From the NCBI GenBank assembly GCA_024239075.1, contig JANBVI010000051.1, forward strand, positions 1-38,713: 38,713 bases of DNA, written 5' to 3'. This stretch comes from Fischerella sp. CENA71. Its GTDB lineage: Bacteria; Cyanobacteriota; Cyanobacteriia; Cyanobacteriales; Nostocaceae. A program made the translations under genes and the position numbers. A model generated the notes under the pieces. The model searched no databases. It saw only the letters and a program-made list of their open reading frames with translations, and was not told the origin of the DNA. Below, piece after piece: positions 8,250-17,838 of the stretch (its first letter is position 1; each line of letters begins with the position of its first letter).

Positions 8250-8342
8250 AAGCTATTAATCACATACTGGAGGAATTGTTTCTCAAGTGATATAACTAAT
8301 AACTATTAATCTGGCCAGTCTCAGCAATTCCAACTGGAACCC

Positions 8343-11300
8343 ATGAAACTACAGCAATACTTAACCTACCAATACCAAGTCGGGGGTAGTTTACCAGCTA
8401 ATTCTCCCACCTATGTGATGCGGCAGGCAGATCAAGATTTGTACGCGGCGCTGAAAGGAGGAGAATTTTGTTATGTTCTCAATTCGCGACAGATGGGTAA
8501 ATCGAGTTTGCGGGTGAGAACCATACAGAGGTTGCAAGAAGAAGGGATTGCTTGTGCTGCTGTTGATATGACTGCAATTGGAACTTGGGATATTACCCCA
8601 GAACAATGGTATGCAGGAGTAATTGATTGTTTGGTGGGAAGTCTAAATTTATATCACCATTTTGATTTAGAAACTTGGTGGAATGAGCATCATTTGTTGT
8701 CGCCTGTGCAGCGATTCAGCAAGTTTATTGAAGATGTTTTATTAGTACAAATTACGGAACAGATAGTAATTTTCATTGATGAAATTGATAGTGTCCTCAG
8801 TTTGAGTTTTCCAATTGAGGATTTTTTTGCTGTGATTCGTAATTGTTACAATCAACGTGCTAATCAACAAGTTTATAATCGTCTGAGTTTTGCGTTAATT
8901 GGTGTAGCTATTCCTAGTGATTTGATTGCAGATAAAAAGCGTACACCGTTTAATATTGCTAGAGCAATTGAATTACAAGGATTTAAGTTAGAGGAAGTTG
9001 ATTCACTGACGCAAGGATTGGTAGGAAAAGTTACTAATCCTCAAGCTATGATGCAAGAAATTCTAGCTTGGACTGGTGGACAGCCCTTTTTGACGCAGAA
9101 GTTGTGTGAAATAATCCTCCGGGAGTTGGCAGAAAATAGATATAACTCCTTTACTCCTAAGGAAGAGGGAGAATTTTTTAACTTTCTTGATGGGAGAGAG
9201 TTCGGAGGAGATATTTTCCCTTCTGAGAGTAGCAAGGGTTGGGTGGAAGCAGTTGTCGAATCTAGAATCCTAGAAAATTGGGAATTTCGTGATGAACCAG
9301 AACATTTGCGGACAATTCGCGATCGCATCCTGCAAAATCATCAAAAAGCGTGCAGATATTTGAATTTATACCATAAAATTTTGCAGCATGGAGAATTGGC
9401 ATGTGACAATAGCCAGGAACAGATGGAATTACGACTGACGGGGCTAGTAGTTGAATCTGAAGGAAAGTTAAAAATATACAATCGGATTTACGAGTCTGTT
9501 TTTAATCAAAACTGGGTAGCAAAAGCCTTAACAGATTTACGCCCCTACGCAGAAATATTAGAATCTTGGGTTAGTACTAATCAAGAAGCAGAAAAACAAG
9601 CGAAGCAGATTTTAGAGTCAGCGCAGCAGAAAGCCAAGCGTCAAACTTACATTGGAGCTGGTATTTTAGGAGTGTCACTGCTAGGGGCTTTAGTGGTAGC
9701 AGTAGGAACAGAACAAGCTAGACAAAGAGCTTTTACTGCAATTCAAGTGGAACGTAATGGTAACTATGCTTTAGAAAGATTTAAGCAAAACCAAATTGAT
9801 GGTTTATTGATGGCGATGTCAGCAGGACAAACCCTCAAAAGCTTAGTTAACCAAAATAACCAAAACTATTCTATAGTTGATTACCCTGCTTTTAGTCCCA
9901 TTCTCAGCATTCAAGATATTTTGGCGCAGATTCAACAGAAAAATTCCTTTGAAGATTCTAGCCGTCCTACAAGTGTAGTATTTAGCCCAGATGGCAAAAC
10001 AATTGCTTCTGGCAGTGATCATACAATCAAACTTTGGGATATTAACACAGGTCAAGTGAACAAAACTTTGACTGGGAATGAGAGTACACTCAAAAGCATT
10101 GCATTTAGCCCCGATGGTAAAATAATTGCTGCTGGCGGTGATGACAAAACAATCAAACTTTGGGATGTCACCACTGGTAAAATTATCAAAACTCTATCCA
10201 GTCAAAATAATTCGATTTATGAAATAAAATTTAGTCCTGATGGCAAAATACTTGCTTCCCATAGTAATAACAATATTATTCAACTTTGGGATGTCACCAC
10301 TGGTAAAATTATCAAAAATCTCTCTGAGCATACGGATTTAGTTAATAGCATTGTATTCAGCCCGGATGGCAAAATACTTGCTTCCGCTAGTTCTGACAAT
10401 ACAATCAAACTTTGGGATGTGGCGACTGGTAAAGCGATCAAAACTTTCACTGGACATGTTGATACAGTTAATAGCGTCGCCTTTAGTCCCGATGGTAATC
10501 TGATTGCTTCTGGTAGTGATGACAAAACAATCAAACTTTGGGATGTCACCACTGGTAAAGCTAAAACCTTGACAGGAAACAACAGTCCGGTTACTAGCGT
10601 TGCATTTAGCCCAGATAGCAATCTGATTGTTTCTGGTAATTACGAAAATACAATTAAAATTTGGGATGTCACTACTGGCAAAGCTACCTATTCTTTACAT
10701 GGGCATGATGGTAGTGTCAAAAGTGTAGCATTTAGCCTTGATGGTAATCTGATTGCTTCTACTGGTGACGACAACAGAATTAAACTTTGGGATTTTAGCA
10801 ATCATCAAGATATTAAAACTTTAAATGGGCATGAATCGCAGATCAATACTATCGGATTGAGCTTGGATGGTAAAATAATTGCTTCTGGTAGTGTTGACAA
10901 CACAATTAAACTCTGGGATACCAATACTGGCAAAACTGTTAATAGCCTTGTAGAACATAGCGCTGCGATTACCAGTATTGTATTTAGTCCAGATGGCAAA
11001 ACACTTGCTTCTGGTAGTGCTGACAAGACGATTAAACTCTGGGATGTTACTACTGGTAAAGCTATCACAACTTTAAGCGGATATGATTTGCCTATTAGTA
11101 GTGTTGGATTTAGCCCGGATGGGAAAATACTTGCTTCTGGAAGTTATGACGGTAAGATTAAACTCTGGGATATTGCAGCTAGCAAAGAAATTTTAACTTT
11201 ATCTGATCACAGTGGTGCGATCGCAACTATCAAATTTAGCCCAGATGGTAAAATTATTGCTTCGGGAAGTACTGACAAAACAATCAAATTTTGGGATATC

Positions 11301-12512
11301 GCCACTGGTAAAGTGAGCAAAACCCTCACCTACGGAAGTTCAGTTACAAGCATTGCATTTAGTCCTGATGGGAAAATACTTGCTGCTGGAAGTGATGACA
11401 AAACAATCAAACTTTGGGATATCGCCAGTGAAAAAGTGATAAAAACTTTCACTGGACATAGCGATATTGTCAAAAGTGTAGTGTTTAGTCCAGATGGCAA
11501 AGTTGTAGCTTCTGGTAGCAATGACAATACAATTAAACTTTGGAACGTCGCCACTCATAAAGAAATTCGTACCCTCACGGGACATAATTCTGCTGTCACC
11601 AGTCTTGCATTTAGTAATGATGGTAAAGTCCTCGCTTCTGGAAGTGCTGACGAAACAGTTAAAATTTGGCGTTTAAATATAGATGATGTCCTTTGGCGGG
11701 GTTGCAGTACTTTAAAATCATATTTAATTTCCCATCCAGATACTTTAGAAAAGCTCAAAGTTTGCCAAAATCAATCTCTGTTTTTAGCAGCAGCACCAGC
11801 TTTAGTTAACCAAGGTGAAAACTTAGCAACAGCAGGTAAATATCAAGAGGCTGTAGCTAAGTTTAAAAAAGCCAAAACATGGGATTCTAAGTTAGATATT
11901 AATCCCGATGTAAAAGCAGCCCCGGCTTTTGTGACTCAAGGTATTGAACTCGCAATGCAGGGTGATTTTGCTGGTACTTTTAAAAAATTTAGAGAAGCGC
12001 AGAAACTCGATCCCAAAATTGATCTTAATCCCTATACTGAAGGTGTACAAGATAATGCTGAATTCGTTGCCAAACAGCTAGCAGCAGAAGGTTTAATTAA
12101 TAAACAAAATTTGATTCCCAAAGCTGAAGAGTATTTAAAACAGGGTGATTTGAAAAAAGCCGTAGCGACATACACAGAAATTGAAAAGTTACAGCCATCT
12201 AAACAAACTTTAGCTAATTCTTGGAATAGTCTTTGTTGGGAAGGTAGCTTGCGTGGTTACGCCAAAGATGTCATGTTTGCTTGTGAAAAAGCTGTGTCTC
12301 TTTTGCCTGATGATGGGAATATCCGTGATAGTCGTGGTTTAGCAAGGGCGTTAACTGGTGACACCAAAGGCGCGATTGAAGATTTTCAAGTATATATCCA
12401 ATGGATTGATAATCCTGGGGCGAAAGCGAAACGCCAAAGTTGGGTGAAAGATTTAAGTGCAGGTAAGAATCCGTTGACACCAGAGGTGTTGCAGAAGTTG
12501 CAGAGTGAGTAG
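8343..12512 (+). CDS. AAA-like ATPase / WD40 / TPR-like membrane-anchored protein
   Basis: A 1389-residue multidomain protein. Residues 1-400 are an AAA-like (AAA_35-type) ATPase. It has a P-loop [10 protein letters not shown] at 47-56 and a Walker B strand [10 protein letters not shown] at 141-150. A predicted membrane segment lies at about 436-455 ([18 protein letters not shown]). Residues about 540-1115 hold fourteen WD40 repeats of the form AFSPDGKxIASGSxDxTIKLWDVxTG, enough for two seven-bladed propellers. The C-terminal about 270 residues contain TPR-like helices ([41 protein letters not shown]). Proteins of this layout in cyanobacteria are usually considered STAND-like signalling or scaffold proteins, and the substrate is unknown. 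It appears to be transcribed alone after the upstream terminator. Confidence 0.85.
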   Translation: MKLQQYLTYQYQVGGSLPANSPTYVMRQADQDLYAALKGGEFCYVLNSRQMGKSSLRVRTIQRLQEEGIACAAVDMTAIGTWDITPEQWYAGVIDCLVGSLNLYHHFDLETWWNEHHLLSPVQRFSKFIEDVLLVQITEQIVIFIDEIDSVLSLSFPIEDFFAVIRNCYNQRANQQVYNRLSFALIGVAIPSDLIADKKRTPFNIARAIELQGFKLEEVDSLTQGLVGKVTNPQAMMQEILAWTGGQPFLTQKLCEIILRELAENRYNSFTPKEEGEFFNFLDGREFGGDIFPSESSKGWVEAVVESRILENWEFRDEPEHLRTIRDRILQNHQKACRYLNLYHKILQHGELACDNSQEQMELRLTGLVVESEGKLKIYNRIYESVFNQNWVAKALTDLRPYAEILESWVSTNQEAEKQAKQILESAQQKAKRQTYIGAGILGVSLLGALVVAVGTEQARQRAFTAIQVERNGNYALERFKQNQIDGLLMAMSAGQTLKSLVNQNNQNYSIVDYPAFSPILSIQDILAQIQQKNSFEDSSRPTSVVFSPDGKTIASGSDHTIKLWDINTGQVNKTLTGNESTLKSIAFSPDGKIIAAGGDDKTIKLWDVTTGKIIKTLSSQNNSIYEIKFSPDGKILASHSNNNIIQLWDVTTGKIIKNLSEHTDLVNSIVFSPDGKILASASSDNTIKLWDVATGKAIKTFTGHVDTVNSVAFSPDGNLIASGSDDKTIKLWDVTTGKAKTLTGNNSPVTSVAFSPDSNLIVSGNYENTIKIWDVTTGKATYSLHGHDGSVKSVAFSLDGNLIASTGDDNRIKLWDFSNHQDIKTLNGHESQINTIGLSLDGKIIASGSVDNTIKLWDTNTGKTVNSLVEHSAAITSIVFSPDGKTLASGSADKTIKLWDVTTGKAITTLSGYDLPISSVGFSPDGKILASGSYDGKIKLWDIAASKEILTLSDHSGAIATIKFSPDGKIIASGSTDKTIKFWDIATGKVSKTLTYGSSVTSIAFSPDGKILAAGSDDKTIKLWDIASEKVIKTFTGHSDIVKSVVFSPDGKVVASGSNDNTIKLWNVATHKEIRTLTGHNSAVTSLAFSNDGKVLASGSADETVKIWRLNIDDVLWRGCSTLKSYLISHPDTLEKLKVCQNQSLFLAAAPALVNQGENLATAGKYQEAVAKFKKAKTWDSKLDINPDVKAAPAFVTQGIELAMQGDFAGTFKKFREAQKLDPKIDLNPYTEGVQDNAEFVAKQLAAEGLINKQNLIPKAEEYLKQGDLKKAVATYTEIEKLQPSKQTLANSWNSLCWEGSLRGYAKDVMFACEKAVSLLPDDGNIRDSRGLARALTGDTKGAIEDFQVYIQWIDNPGAKAKRQSWVKDLSAGKNPLTPEVLQKLQSE

Positions 12513-12663
12513 TCAACAGCGATCGCACAATTTGCCAACAGCATCCTTTAGACACAGGAGTGTCAAAGAAGCGTTATCTTAAAAATTGGTAGCAGGCGTC
12601 ATAATATTAAGTGCTGAATTCAGTATCCACTGACAAAAAATAGAGGTTAAAAGGTTCCTTTAG

Positions 12664-13248
12664 ATGAAAGGCATAAAGTTGCAATTTTTACCTAATCTTG
12701 TCCTGAAGTGGCGACGCTTTTTGTCCTTAGTTTTGCTGCTTGTGTGCCTATTCTCTCTAAGTACGCCACCAGCGTTTGCAGAACTTAAAGATGACAGATA
12801 TGACGGTAATATATTCGTGGTTTATGCTGGGAATGGTTCATTAGTTCCGCCTAGAGCTACACTAGCAGCAGCGTTAAATGAACATAAACCAGCATTATTA
12901 GTTTTTTATGTTGATGACAGCAGTGATTGCAAAGAGTATGCAATAGTTGTCTCACGTTTACAAGCATTTTATGGTGGAGTCACAGAGATGATTCCTGTTG
13001 ATGTGGATTCGATTCTACCCACGCAAACCTACGATTCCACAGAGCCGGGTTATTATTACTCTGGCGCTGTTCCTCAGGTTGTCTTGTTTGATCAATCAGG
13101 TCAGATAGTTTTAAATAAGACAGGTCAAGTACCATACGAAGAAGTAGATGGGCAATTGCGTCAAGTGTTTGATTTATTACCACGTTCTGAATCGGTGGAA
13201 TTAAAACGCCGTTCCTTTAATGAGTTAAATAGTGAATTAACAGAATAA
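12664..13248 (+). CDS. Thioredoxin-fold thylakoid-type protein (possible photosystem I accumulation factor)
   Basis: A 194-residue protein. The N-terminus has a basic stretch (KWRR) followed by a hydrophobic signal/anchor at about residues 19-40 ending PPAFA. The mature part is thioredoxin-like: KPALLVFYVDDSSDCKEYAIV aligns with the region before and around the usual CXXC, followed by DVD and a cis-Pro strand GAVPQVVLFDQSGQIVLNKTG. Only one cysteine is present at the active-site position (DSSDCKEY), so a normal dithiol redox role is unlikely. Conserved cyanobacterial homologues have been linked to photosystem I accumulation; I recall this from memory and could not check it. The protein is probably lumenal or membrane-tethered. 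A terminator follows immediately, so it may be a single-gene transcript. Confidence 0.7.
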   Translation: MKGIKLQFLPNLVLKWRRFLSLVLLLVCLFSLSTPPAFAELKDDRYDGNIFVVYAGNGSLVPPRATLAAALNEHKPALLVFYVDDSSDCKEYAIVVSRLQAFYGGVTEMIPVDVDSILPTQTYDSTEPGYYYSGAVPQVVLFDQSGQIVLNKTGQVPYEEVDGQLRQVFDLLPRSESVELKRRSFNELNSELTE

Positions 13249-13255
13249 TTATTAG

Positions 13256-13287
13256 GGGCAGACTAAATTTGTCTGCCCTCAATTTTT
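13256..13287 (+). terminator. Rho-independent terminator
   Basis: GGGCAGAC at 13256-13263 pairs with GTCTGCCC at 13271-13278 across a 7-base loop. TCAATTTTT follows. It starts 8 bases after the stop of the thioredoxin-fold gene. Confidence 0.8.
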
Positions 13288-13360
13288 AGTAAAACTTGAT
13301 ACTGCATCTTTAATCAACGCTAGAGAAAATATCCAAATAAGGGTAGACACTCGAAGAAAA

Positions 13361-13381
13361 TGACCAATGACCAATGACTAA
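13361..13381. repeat. Heptanucleotide tandem repeat (TGACCAA)
   Basis: Three units (two TGACCAA, one TGACTAA) end at the first possible start codon of the following gene. That ATG may therefore be part of the repeat rather than the real start. Confidence 0.75.
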
Positions 13382-13392
13382 TGAAATGCTTT

Positions 13393-14004
13393 ATGACGTC
13401 AAAGGTTTATACTACAGAGGATCTCATCAAAATTTTGGCAACCGAACGCCAAGCTTGCTTGAAAGGCGATCGCCTCAAATTAGAGGTAGATATTTCTGGT
13501 AATCCTGTAATTGACCAATTTATCAGAACTGATGGATTGCAAAAGTTCAGCGCCTATCAAGATTTTAAAGCTGCTATCCATGAATATCAAAAAGAATATC
13601 TCGTTTCTGGCATTATTTGGCGGGAGGTGACAGTTAAAGGTAAAGCCTTGTGTTATCCCGAAGTGGATTCTCAGTTAATTGCTTTATCTGGTGACTTAGA
13701 TATATTAAAAGTGGCCAAAAATTCCATTTTAGAATTTTGGAATGAAGTCACTGTAGAAATGGATTTATATTTAAGTGTTAAGAATGGTAAGCAATATCAA
13801 CAAATAATAAAAGCTGATGTTGATCGAATTGCTCAAAGAACAGAATGGGCAAGTATATGTTGTTTTGAAAAATCTAACTTCTTAGAAATAATTTTACAGT
13901 TGGGGTGGGGTCAACCACAAGAAGCATGTTATAAACGAGGTTTTCCGACATCAGGTAGTGAGTTTATTCATGCTGTTAACCCTGGTAATCATCCAATTGC
14001 TTAA
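13393..14004 (+). CDS. Conserved-looking hypothetical protein
   Basis: A 203-residue soluble protein with no signal peptide and no membrane segment. I do not recognise its family. It contains an N-terminal helix-rich segment (TTEDLIKILATERQACLKGDRLKLEV), a central alpha/beta part and a C-terminal Trp/Cys-containing stretch (EWASICCFEKSNF...QLGWGQPQEACYKRGFP). I prefer ATG 13393 (MTSKVYTTEDL). The earlier in-frame ATG 13381 arises at the edge of a heptamer repeat, and no ribosome site distinguishes the two. Codon use and HIP1 sites match the neighbourhood, so it looks native. A tnpB remnant lies in the opposite orientation just downstream. Confidence 0.65.
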   Translation: MTSKVYTTEDLIKILATERQACLKGDRLKLEVDISGNPVIDQFIRTDGLQKFSAYQDFKAAIHEYQKEYLVSGIIWREVTVKGKALCYPEVDSQLIALSGDLDILKVAKNSILEFWNEVTVEMDLYLSVKNGKQYQQIIKADVDRIAQRTEWASICCFEKSNFLEIILQLGWGQPQEACYKRGFPTSGSEFIHAVNPGNHPIA

Positions 14005-14020
14005 TGTGGTTAGTGTTTAA

Positions 14021-14060
14021 GCGTGAACTACCCACACAGACCTGACGGTACAGTGTGGGC
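14021..14060 (-). ncRNA. IS605-type right-end hairpin / omega-RNA 3' scaffold remnant
   Basis: CCCACAC at 14031-14037 pairs with GTGTGGG at 14053-14059, with an inner ACC/GGT pair around TGAC. On the minus strand this lies at the very 3' end of tnpB and is followed by GTAGTTCAC. That arrangement is known for the transposon end that forms the omega-RNA scaffold in TnpB systems. Bases to the left of about 14021 on the plus strand would be the guide-equivalent flank. This is inferred from position and structure; expression is unknown. Confidence 0.55.
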
Positions 14061-14654
14061 TTCCAACTTCACAGAAGATTGCCTCATCTTGGACTTGCGT
14101 CCGCGAATAGGTCTTACATCCTCTCCATTGGCGTTAGCCTCCCCCGTCCCAGAGCAGGAGAGCATTCTGATACCTTCTGCTCTAATATTTACAGCTGCGT
14201 TGCCATCTCTATCGTGATGAGTTCCACAACTTGGGCAAATCCAAGTTCTTACATCCAACGGCAACTCAGGTATTTGGTAGTGGCAATGAGAACAGAGTTT
14301 AGAACTGGGGAAGCATCGATTTATTTCTACCAACTTTCCACCACTACGCTCCAACTTGTAGCTGAGGAAGTTTACAAAGGTTCCCCATCCAGTATCAGAT
14401 ATTGCTTTTGCTAGTTTATGGTTACGAACCATGCCCTTGAGGTTGAGGTTTTCGACTACTACAACTTGGTTGTGAGCAACTATCTTTCTAGACAGTTTGT
14501 GTAGATAGTCTTGGCGGACATTGCTAATTTGTTCATATACCCTAGCGACAGTCTTGTGAGCTTTTTGACGACGATTACTACCCTTGTGCTTTCGTGCAGC
14601 AATACGTTGTTTTACAGCTAGTTTCTTTTGATACCGCCAGAGCAATCCCGCCAC
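14028..14654 (-). pseudogene. tnpB: 5'-truncated IS200/IS605-type tnpB (OrfB) remnant
   Basis: A 208-residue frame corresponds to about the second half of TnpB. Visible are the basic helix segment KHKGSNRRQKAHKTVARVYEQISNVRQDYLHKLS, the RuvC-II strand VVVVENLNLKGM with its Glu, the zinc-binding motif CSHC...CPSC, and the RuvC-III motif HDRDGNAAVNI with its Asp. The N-terminal domain and the RuvC-I Asp are absent, where full-length TnpB is about 400 residues. The start would be GTG 14652-14654. No tnpA is adjacent. Loss of RuvC-I means it should not cut DNA. The last codons run into the element's end hairpin. It is inserted between two plus-strand genes. Confidence 0.8.
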
Positions 14655-14832
14655 TGATTCGGAGTACCAAATTCAGTGGGGGACTTACGGCGAATTAGTT
14701 AAATGCTTTCTCATTTCGGTAATTCATGCATTAATCACCAACCCCCATTTGTGAACTTAAAAGCATCTAGGTGCAATTTCTAGTCACCTGAGGCAAAATA
14801 TCAAGACATTCCAATAAATTTTCAGTATCAAA

Positions 14833-16386
14833 GTGGATGTTGCTTCCTTAGTCACTGTTTCAATTATTCTCCTGCTCCTAGCCACAGGCGTTGCACTGCT
14901 AACGCGACAACTTCATATTCCCTACGTGACAGGTTTAGTATTGGCAGGTTTGCCAATCACTGAGCTACTATCTCGTCCCGTTGGTTTAGATCCTTCCCTG
15001 GTTTTGAATCTTTTCTTGCCGATTTTAATATTTGATGCTGGTATTAATACAGATATTAGCCGCTTACGCAGCACGTTTAAACCAATTGCTCTCTTGGCTG
15101 GTCCAGGGGCTGTGCTTTCCAGTGCTATTATTGCCGTTGTGTTGAAATTTGGACTGGGACTAGCTTGGATACCAGCTCTATTTGTAGGAGTAATCCTGGC
15201 AAACACTGATACGGTTTCCATGATAGCCGTCTTTAAGGAAATACCAGTACCGTCTCGGCTTTCTACTATCGTTGAAGGAGAAACCTTATTCAATGATGCT
15301 GCTGCCCTAGTTTCGTTCAACCTAATTTTACAAGTATATTCGACAGGTTCGCTCACGGTACTAGAAGGAATCCAACAACTGCTATTTATCTCTTTAGGAG
15401 GCTGTCTCGTCGGATTAGTCTTAGGCTACTTGAGCATACCGATATTTGCCCGTTTAGATGATCCCCTTAGCAGTCTTCTGCTAACTGTCGCAGTTGCATT
15501 AGGAACTTTTCAGGTTGGGCAATTTCTAGGTGTCTCAGGTGCTGTGGCTGTAGTTGTAGCTGGATTAATTTTCGGGAATTTAGGGCTTTCTCACAATACT
15601 TCTGCTTCTAATCGCATTACTTTGTTGAGTTTCTGGGAATATGCCAGTTTTACTGCCAATACCTTTATTTTTCTGCTAATTGGTGTAGAAATAGACCTTG
15701 TAACGCTCTGGAGGGCTTTACCTGCAATTCTACTTGCAGTTTTGGCTTATCAAGTCGGACGAATTCTTACAGTCTATCCTCTATTGGCAACAGTTCGTTG
15801 GTTTGACCGTGCAATTCCACTACGCTGGCAACATTTACTCTTTTTAGGCAACATCAAAGGCTCACTTTCAATGGCTCTGGCGTTGAGCTTACCCACCACA
15901 CTGCCAGGGCGAGAAGTCTTGATCGCTTTAGTTTTTGGCAGTGTGTTAGTGTCATTGGTGGGACAGGGTTTGAGTTTGCCTTGGCTGGTGAAACGCTTAA
16001 AACTATCTAAATTTTCAGAGGCACAGCAGCAGGTTGAAGAGTTACAAGCCCAATTAATCACAGCTAAGGCAGCGCAAGATGAATTAGATAGCCTTTTGAA
16101 AACAGGGGTGTTACCAAAAACTGTGTACGAAGAGATGCGTTCAGCTTATCAAGTGCAAATTGTAGGTGCAGAAAAGGCATTACGAGAATTCTATAATCGC
16201 CGCCCGCATGAGTTTGACACCAAAAGTGGCGAATACAAAAAACTTGATGCTATTCGTCGTCGATTGCTACTGGCGGAGAAAGTTGCACTAAACGAGGCAA
16301 TACGTAAGCGAATTCTCTCAGAAGAAATTGGGCGTGGGCGGCTAAAAATAATTGATGAGCAGTTGCTAAACCTAGAAGACGATTGA
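14833..16386 (+). CDS. Na+/H+ antiporter, CPA1 (NhaP-like) family
   Basis: A 517-residue inner-membrane protein with about twelve hydrophobic segments in residues 1-395. The family signatures are visible: FLPILIFDAGINTD, GVILANTDTVSMIAVFK and the ion-binding region VEGETLFNDAAALVSF, whose Asn-Asp pair is typical of electroneutral CPA1 exchangers. The C-terminal about 120 residues are a hydrophilic, helical cytoplasmic tail rich in Glu/Lys/Arg (EAQQQVEELQAQLITAKAAQDELDSLL), often regulatory. The start is GTG 14833; no stronger upstream start is seen. The opposite strand carries a TrkA-like nucleotide-binding regulator that converges on it, suggesting a monovalent-cation homeostasis neighbourhood. 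Choice between Na+ and K+ as substrate cannot be made from the sequence. Confidence 0.88.
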   Translation: MDVASLVTVSIILLLLATGVALLTRQLHIPYVTGLVLAGLPITELLSRPVGLDPSLVLNLFLPILIFDAGINTDISRLRSTFKPIALLAGPGAVLSSAIIAVVLKFGLGLAWIPALFVGVILANTDTVSMIAVFKEIPVPSRLSTIVEGETLFNDAAALVSFNLILQVYSTGSLTVLEGIQQLLFISLGGCLVGLVLGYLSIPIFARLDDPLSSLLLTVAVALGTFQVGQFLGVSGAVAVVVAGLIFGNLGLSHNTSASNRITLLSFWEYASFTANTFIFLLIGVEIDLVTLWRALPAILLAVLAYQVGRILTVYPLLATVRWFDRAIPLRWQHLLFLGNIKGSLSMALALSLPTTLPGREVLIALVFGSVLVSLVGQGLSLPWLVKRLKLSKFSEAQQQVEELQAQLITAKAAQDELDSLLKTGVLPKTVYEEMRSAYQVQIVGAEKALREFYNRRPHEFDTKSGEYKKLDAIRRRLLLAEKVALNEAIRKRILSEEIGRGRLKIIDEQLLNLEDD

Positions 16387-16393
16387 TAATTTT

Positions 16394-16966
16394 TTAATTC
16401 CCTTGCTTTGCCGGTGAGCTTTTGTTATTTTTTTGGCTTTTGATTACCTTGCCAGGACTAACAAAAGAAACTCCTTGTTGGAATTCGGTAGCAATCATAA
16501 CTGCCTCTACTATAGGTTCAGAAACTTCTGTTTGCGCTACCCACTCCACAATAAAATTTGCTCCTAAACCTCCACTAGTATCACTTCTATTGATAAAAAA
16601 ATCTGTAGAACCTAACGCATCAAGTTGAATAGGCTGCTCCAAATACTGCTTGACTAATTTCCCATTTGAGTCATAGTAGCGAACAGAAGTAATGATGATA
16701 GATTTATTCAAATCTGTATTACGAATACTGAGTGTAGCTGATAAATCTAAAATCTTTTGTTGATTGTCATGATAGATATGGGAATAGACAGGTACATAAA
16801 TAGTCTGACCCATTGCTATCTGAAAATTTTTATCCAGAGTTACCACCTTTTGAGATGGATTTACCTGATTATTATCCGATTGTGACTTTGGTGGACTCTC
16901 TGATGATGTGCAAGACGTAAGAAAAATAAAAGCAATTGCTAAATAAAAATGTGGGTACAACTTCAT
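16394..16966 (-). CDS. DUF3124 family lipoprotein
   Basis: A 190-residue protein. The N-terminus MKLYPHFYLAIAFIFLTSC is a lipoprotein signal with lipobox LTSC, predicting a lipid-anchored Cys19. After a Ser/Gln/Asn-rich linker comes a beta-rich domain (GQTIYVPVYSHIYHDNQQKILDLSATLSIRNTD...SVRYYDSNGKLVKQYLE) that matches DUF3124 as I know it. A polar Lys/Ser tail closes the protein. The start lies 5 bases after the trkA-like stop, so the two are very likely one transcript. It converges with the antiporter gene, with 7 bases between the stops. Function is unknown. Linkage to ion transport is positional only. Confidence 0.75.
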   Translation of the reverse strand: MKLYPHFYLAIAFIFLTSCTSSESPPKSQSDNNQVNPSQKVVTLDKNFQIAMGQTIYVPVYSHIYHDNQQKILDLSATLSIRNTDLNKSIIITSVRYYDSNGKLVKQYLEQPIQLDALGSTDFFINRSDTSGGLGANFIVEWVAQTEVSEPIVEAVMIATEFQQGVSFVSPGKVIKSQKNNKSSPAKQGN

Positions 16967-16971
16967 TGAAT

Positions 16972-17649
16972 TTATTTACAGCCTTCAATAAAATCAATAA
17001 CTTGATGCAATGAGCCAGGTTTTGTCACAATCAGCACAGTTGAATTAGGTTCCAGTACTGTACTACCGTTAGGAATCGTTAAATCTTCGTGGGGATGGGG
17101 TTGATAGCCAATAATTAGAGATCCAGAAGGAAAGCGTGAATCCTGAGCAATTTCGGCAACGCTACGACCAACAACATAGCAATTGTTGGGGATGGAAAGT
17201 TTCAACACCTCAATCTGCCCTTGCTCAAAATGCATCATTGATTCTACTTGCGGATACTCAATGGCATTCACCATCGTTGAAACTGCTAAATCCACAGTAC
17301 TAATGATATGATTGGCTCCTGCTAAACGCAGCGGATCGGCAAAATCAGAGTGGCGCATCCGAGCCAGAATATGGGGAACACCGTAGTGTTTAGCAAGAGT
17401 TACCATTGCTAAGTTCAAAGCATCACTTCTCAGGACAGCTGCTAGGGCATCGGCTTTACGGATTCCAGCTTCTAACAATACTTCTGTACTCACAGCACTG
17501 CCTTCAAAAGCGATCGCTCCCACTTGTTCACGGGCATAGCGGCAAGCAGTAGGGTTAATATCAATAACGGCAACAGTATGCCCTAGTTCTACCAATTTTT
17601 GAGCCAAAGAAAGCCCCACTAAGCCTGCTCCACCTATTAGTACATACAT
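16972..17649 (-). CDS. TrkA-like K+ transport regulator (RCK N and C domains)
   Basis: A 225-residue cytoplasmic protein. Residues 1-120 form a Rossmann-type RCK/TrkA-N domain. It begins MYVLIGGAGLVGLSLAQKL, with a GxGxxG-like dinucleotide-binding loop (GGAGLVG), and the acidic end of strand 2 (AVIDIN) binds the ribose. Residues about 140-220 (GQIEVLKLSIPNNCYVVGRSVAEIAQ...STVLIVTKPGS) are a TrkA-C domain. Such proteins gate potassium uptake (Trk/Ktr) or other cation transporters in response to NAD(H), ATP or cyclic di-AMP. No transporter subunit of Trk/Ktr type is adjacent. The nearest membrane protein is the convergent antiporter. The upstream region to 17838 shows no obvious site. Confidence 0.85.
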   Translation of the reverse strand: MYVLIGGAGLVGLSLAQKLVELGHTVAVIDINPTACRYAREQVGAIAFEGSAVSTEVLLEAGIRKADALAAVLRSDALNLAMVTLAKHYGVPHILARMRHSDFADPLRLAGANHIISTVDLAVSTMVNAIEYPQVESMMHFEQGQIEVLKLSIPNNCYVVGRSVAEIAQDSRFPSGSLIIGYQPHPHEDLTIPNGSTVLEPNSTVLIVTKPGSLHQVIDFIEGCK

Positions 17650-17838
17650 GCCTACTCCCCTGATACTCTTCGACTTTCTATTTCACTTTACAGGCTAACA
17701 CTCGCAGTAAAGGTGTAGCTTTAACAAGCTTGTTGGAGTCTTTTTAATAAATAGCTTGGTACGTTCAACTTACAACTGCTTCAACTCGTGGGGACATCAA
17801 CAACCTCTACTCAAAAACATGAATTTCTCCCCAATTAC

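Noticed and set aside
10280-11758. Several long minus-strand open frames opposite the WD40 region
   Set aside because: They are mirror frames of the WD40 repeats: their sequences recur with the same period ([14 protein letters not shown]) and have no start signals. The plus-strand protein explains the region fully.
8343-12512. Calling the ATPase/WD40 protein an anti-phage defence receptor
   Set aside because: No effector domain (nuclease, TIR, caspase) is fused or adjacent. The domain layout alone does not support it.
14023-14414. Plus-strand frames over the tnpB remnant
   Set aside because: They run antisense to a recognisable TnpB sequence and show no domain of their own.
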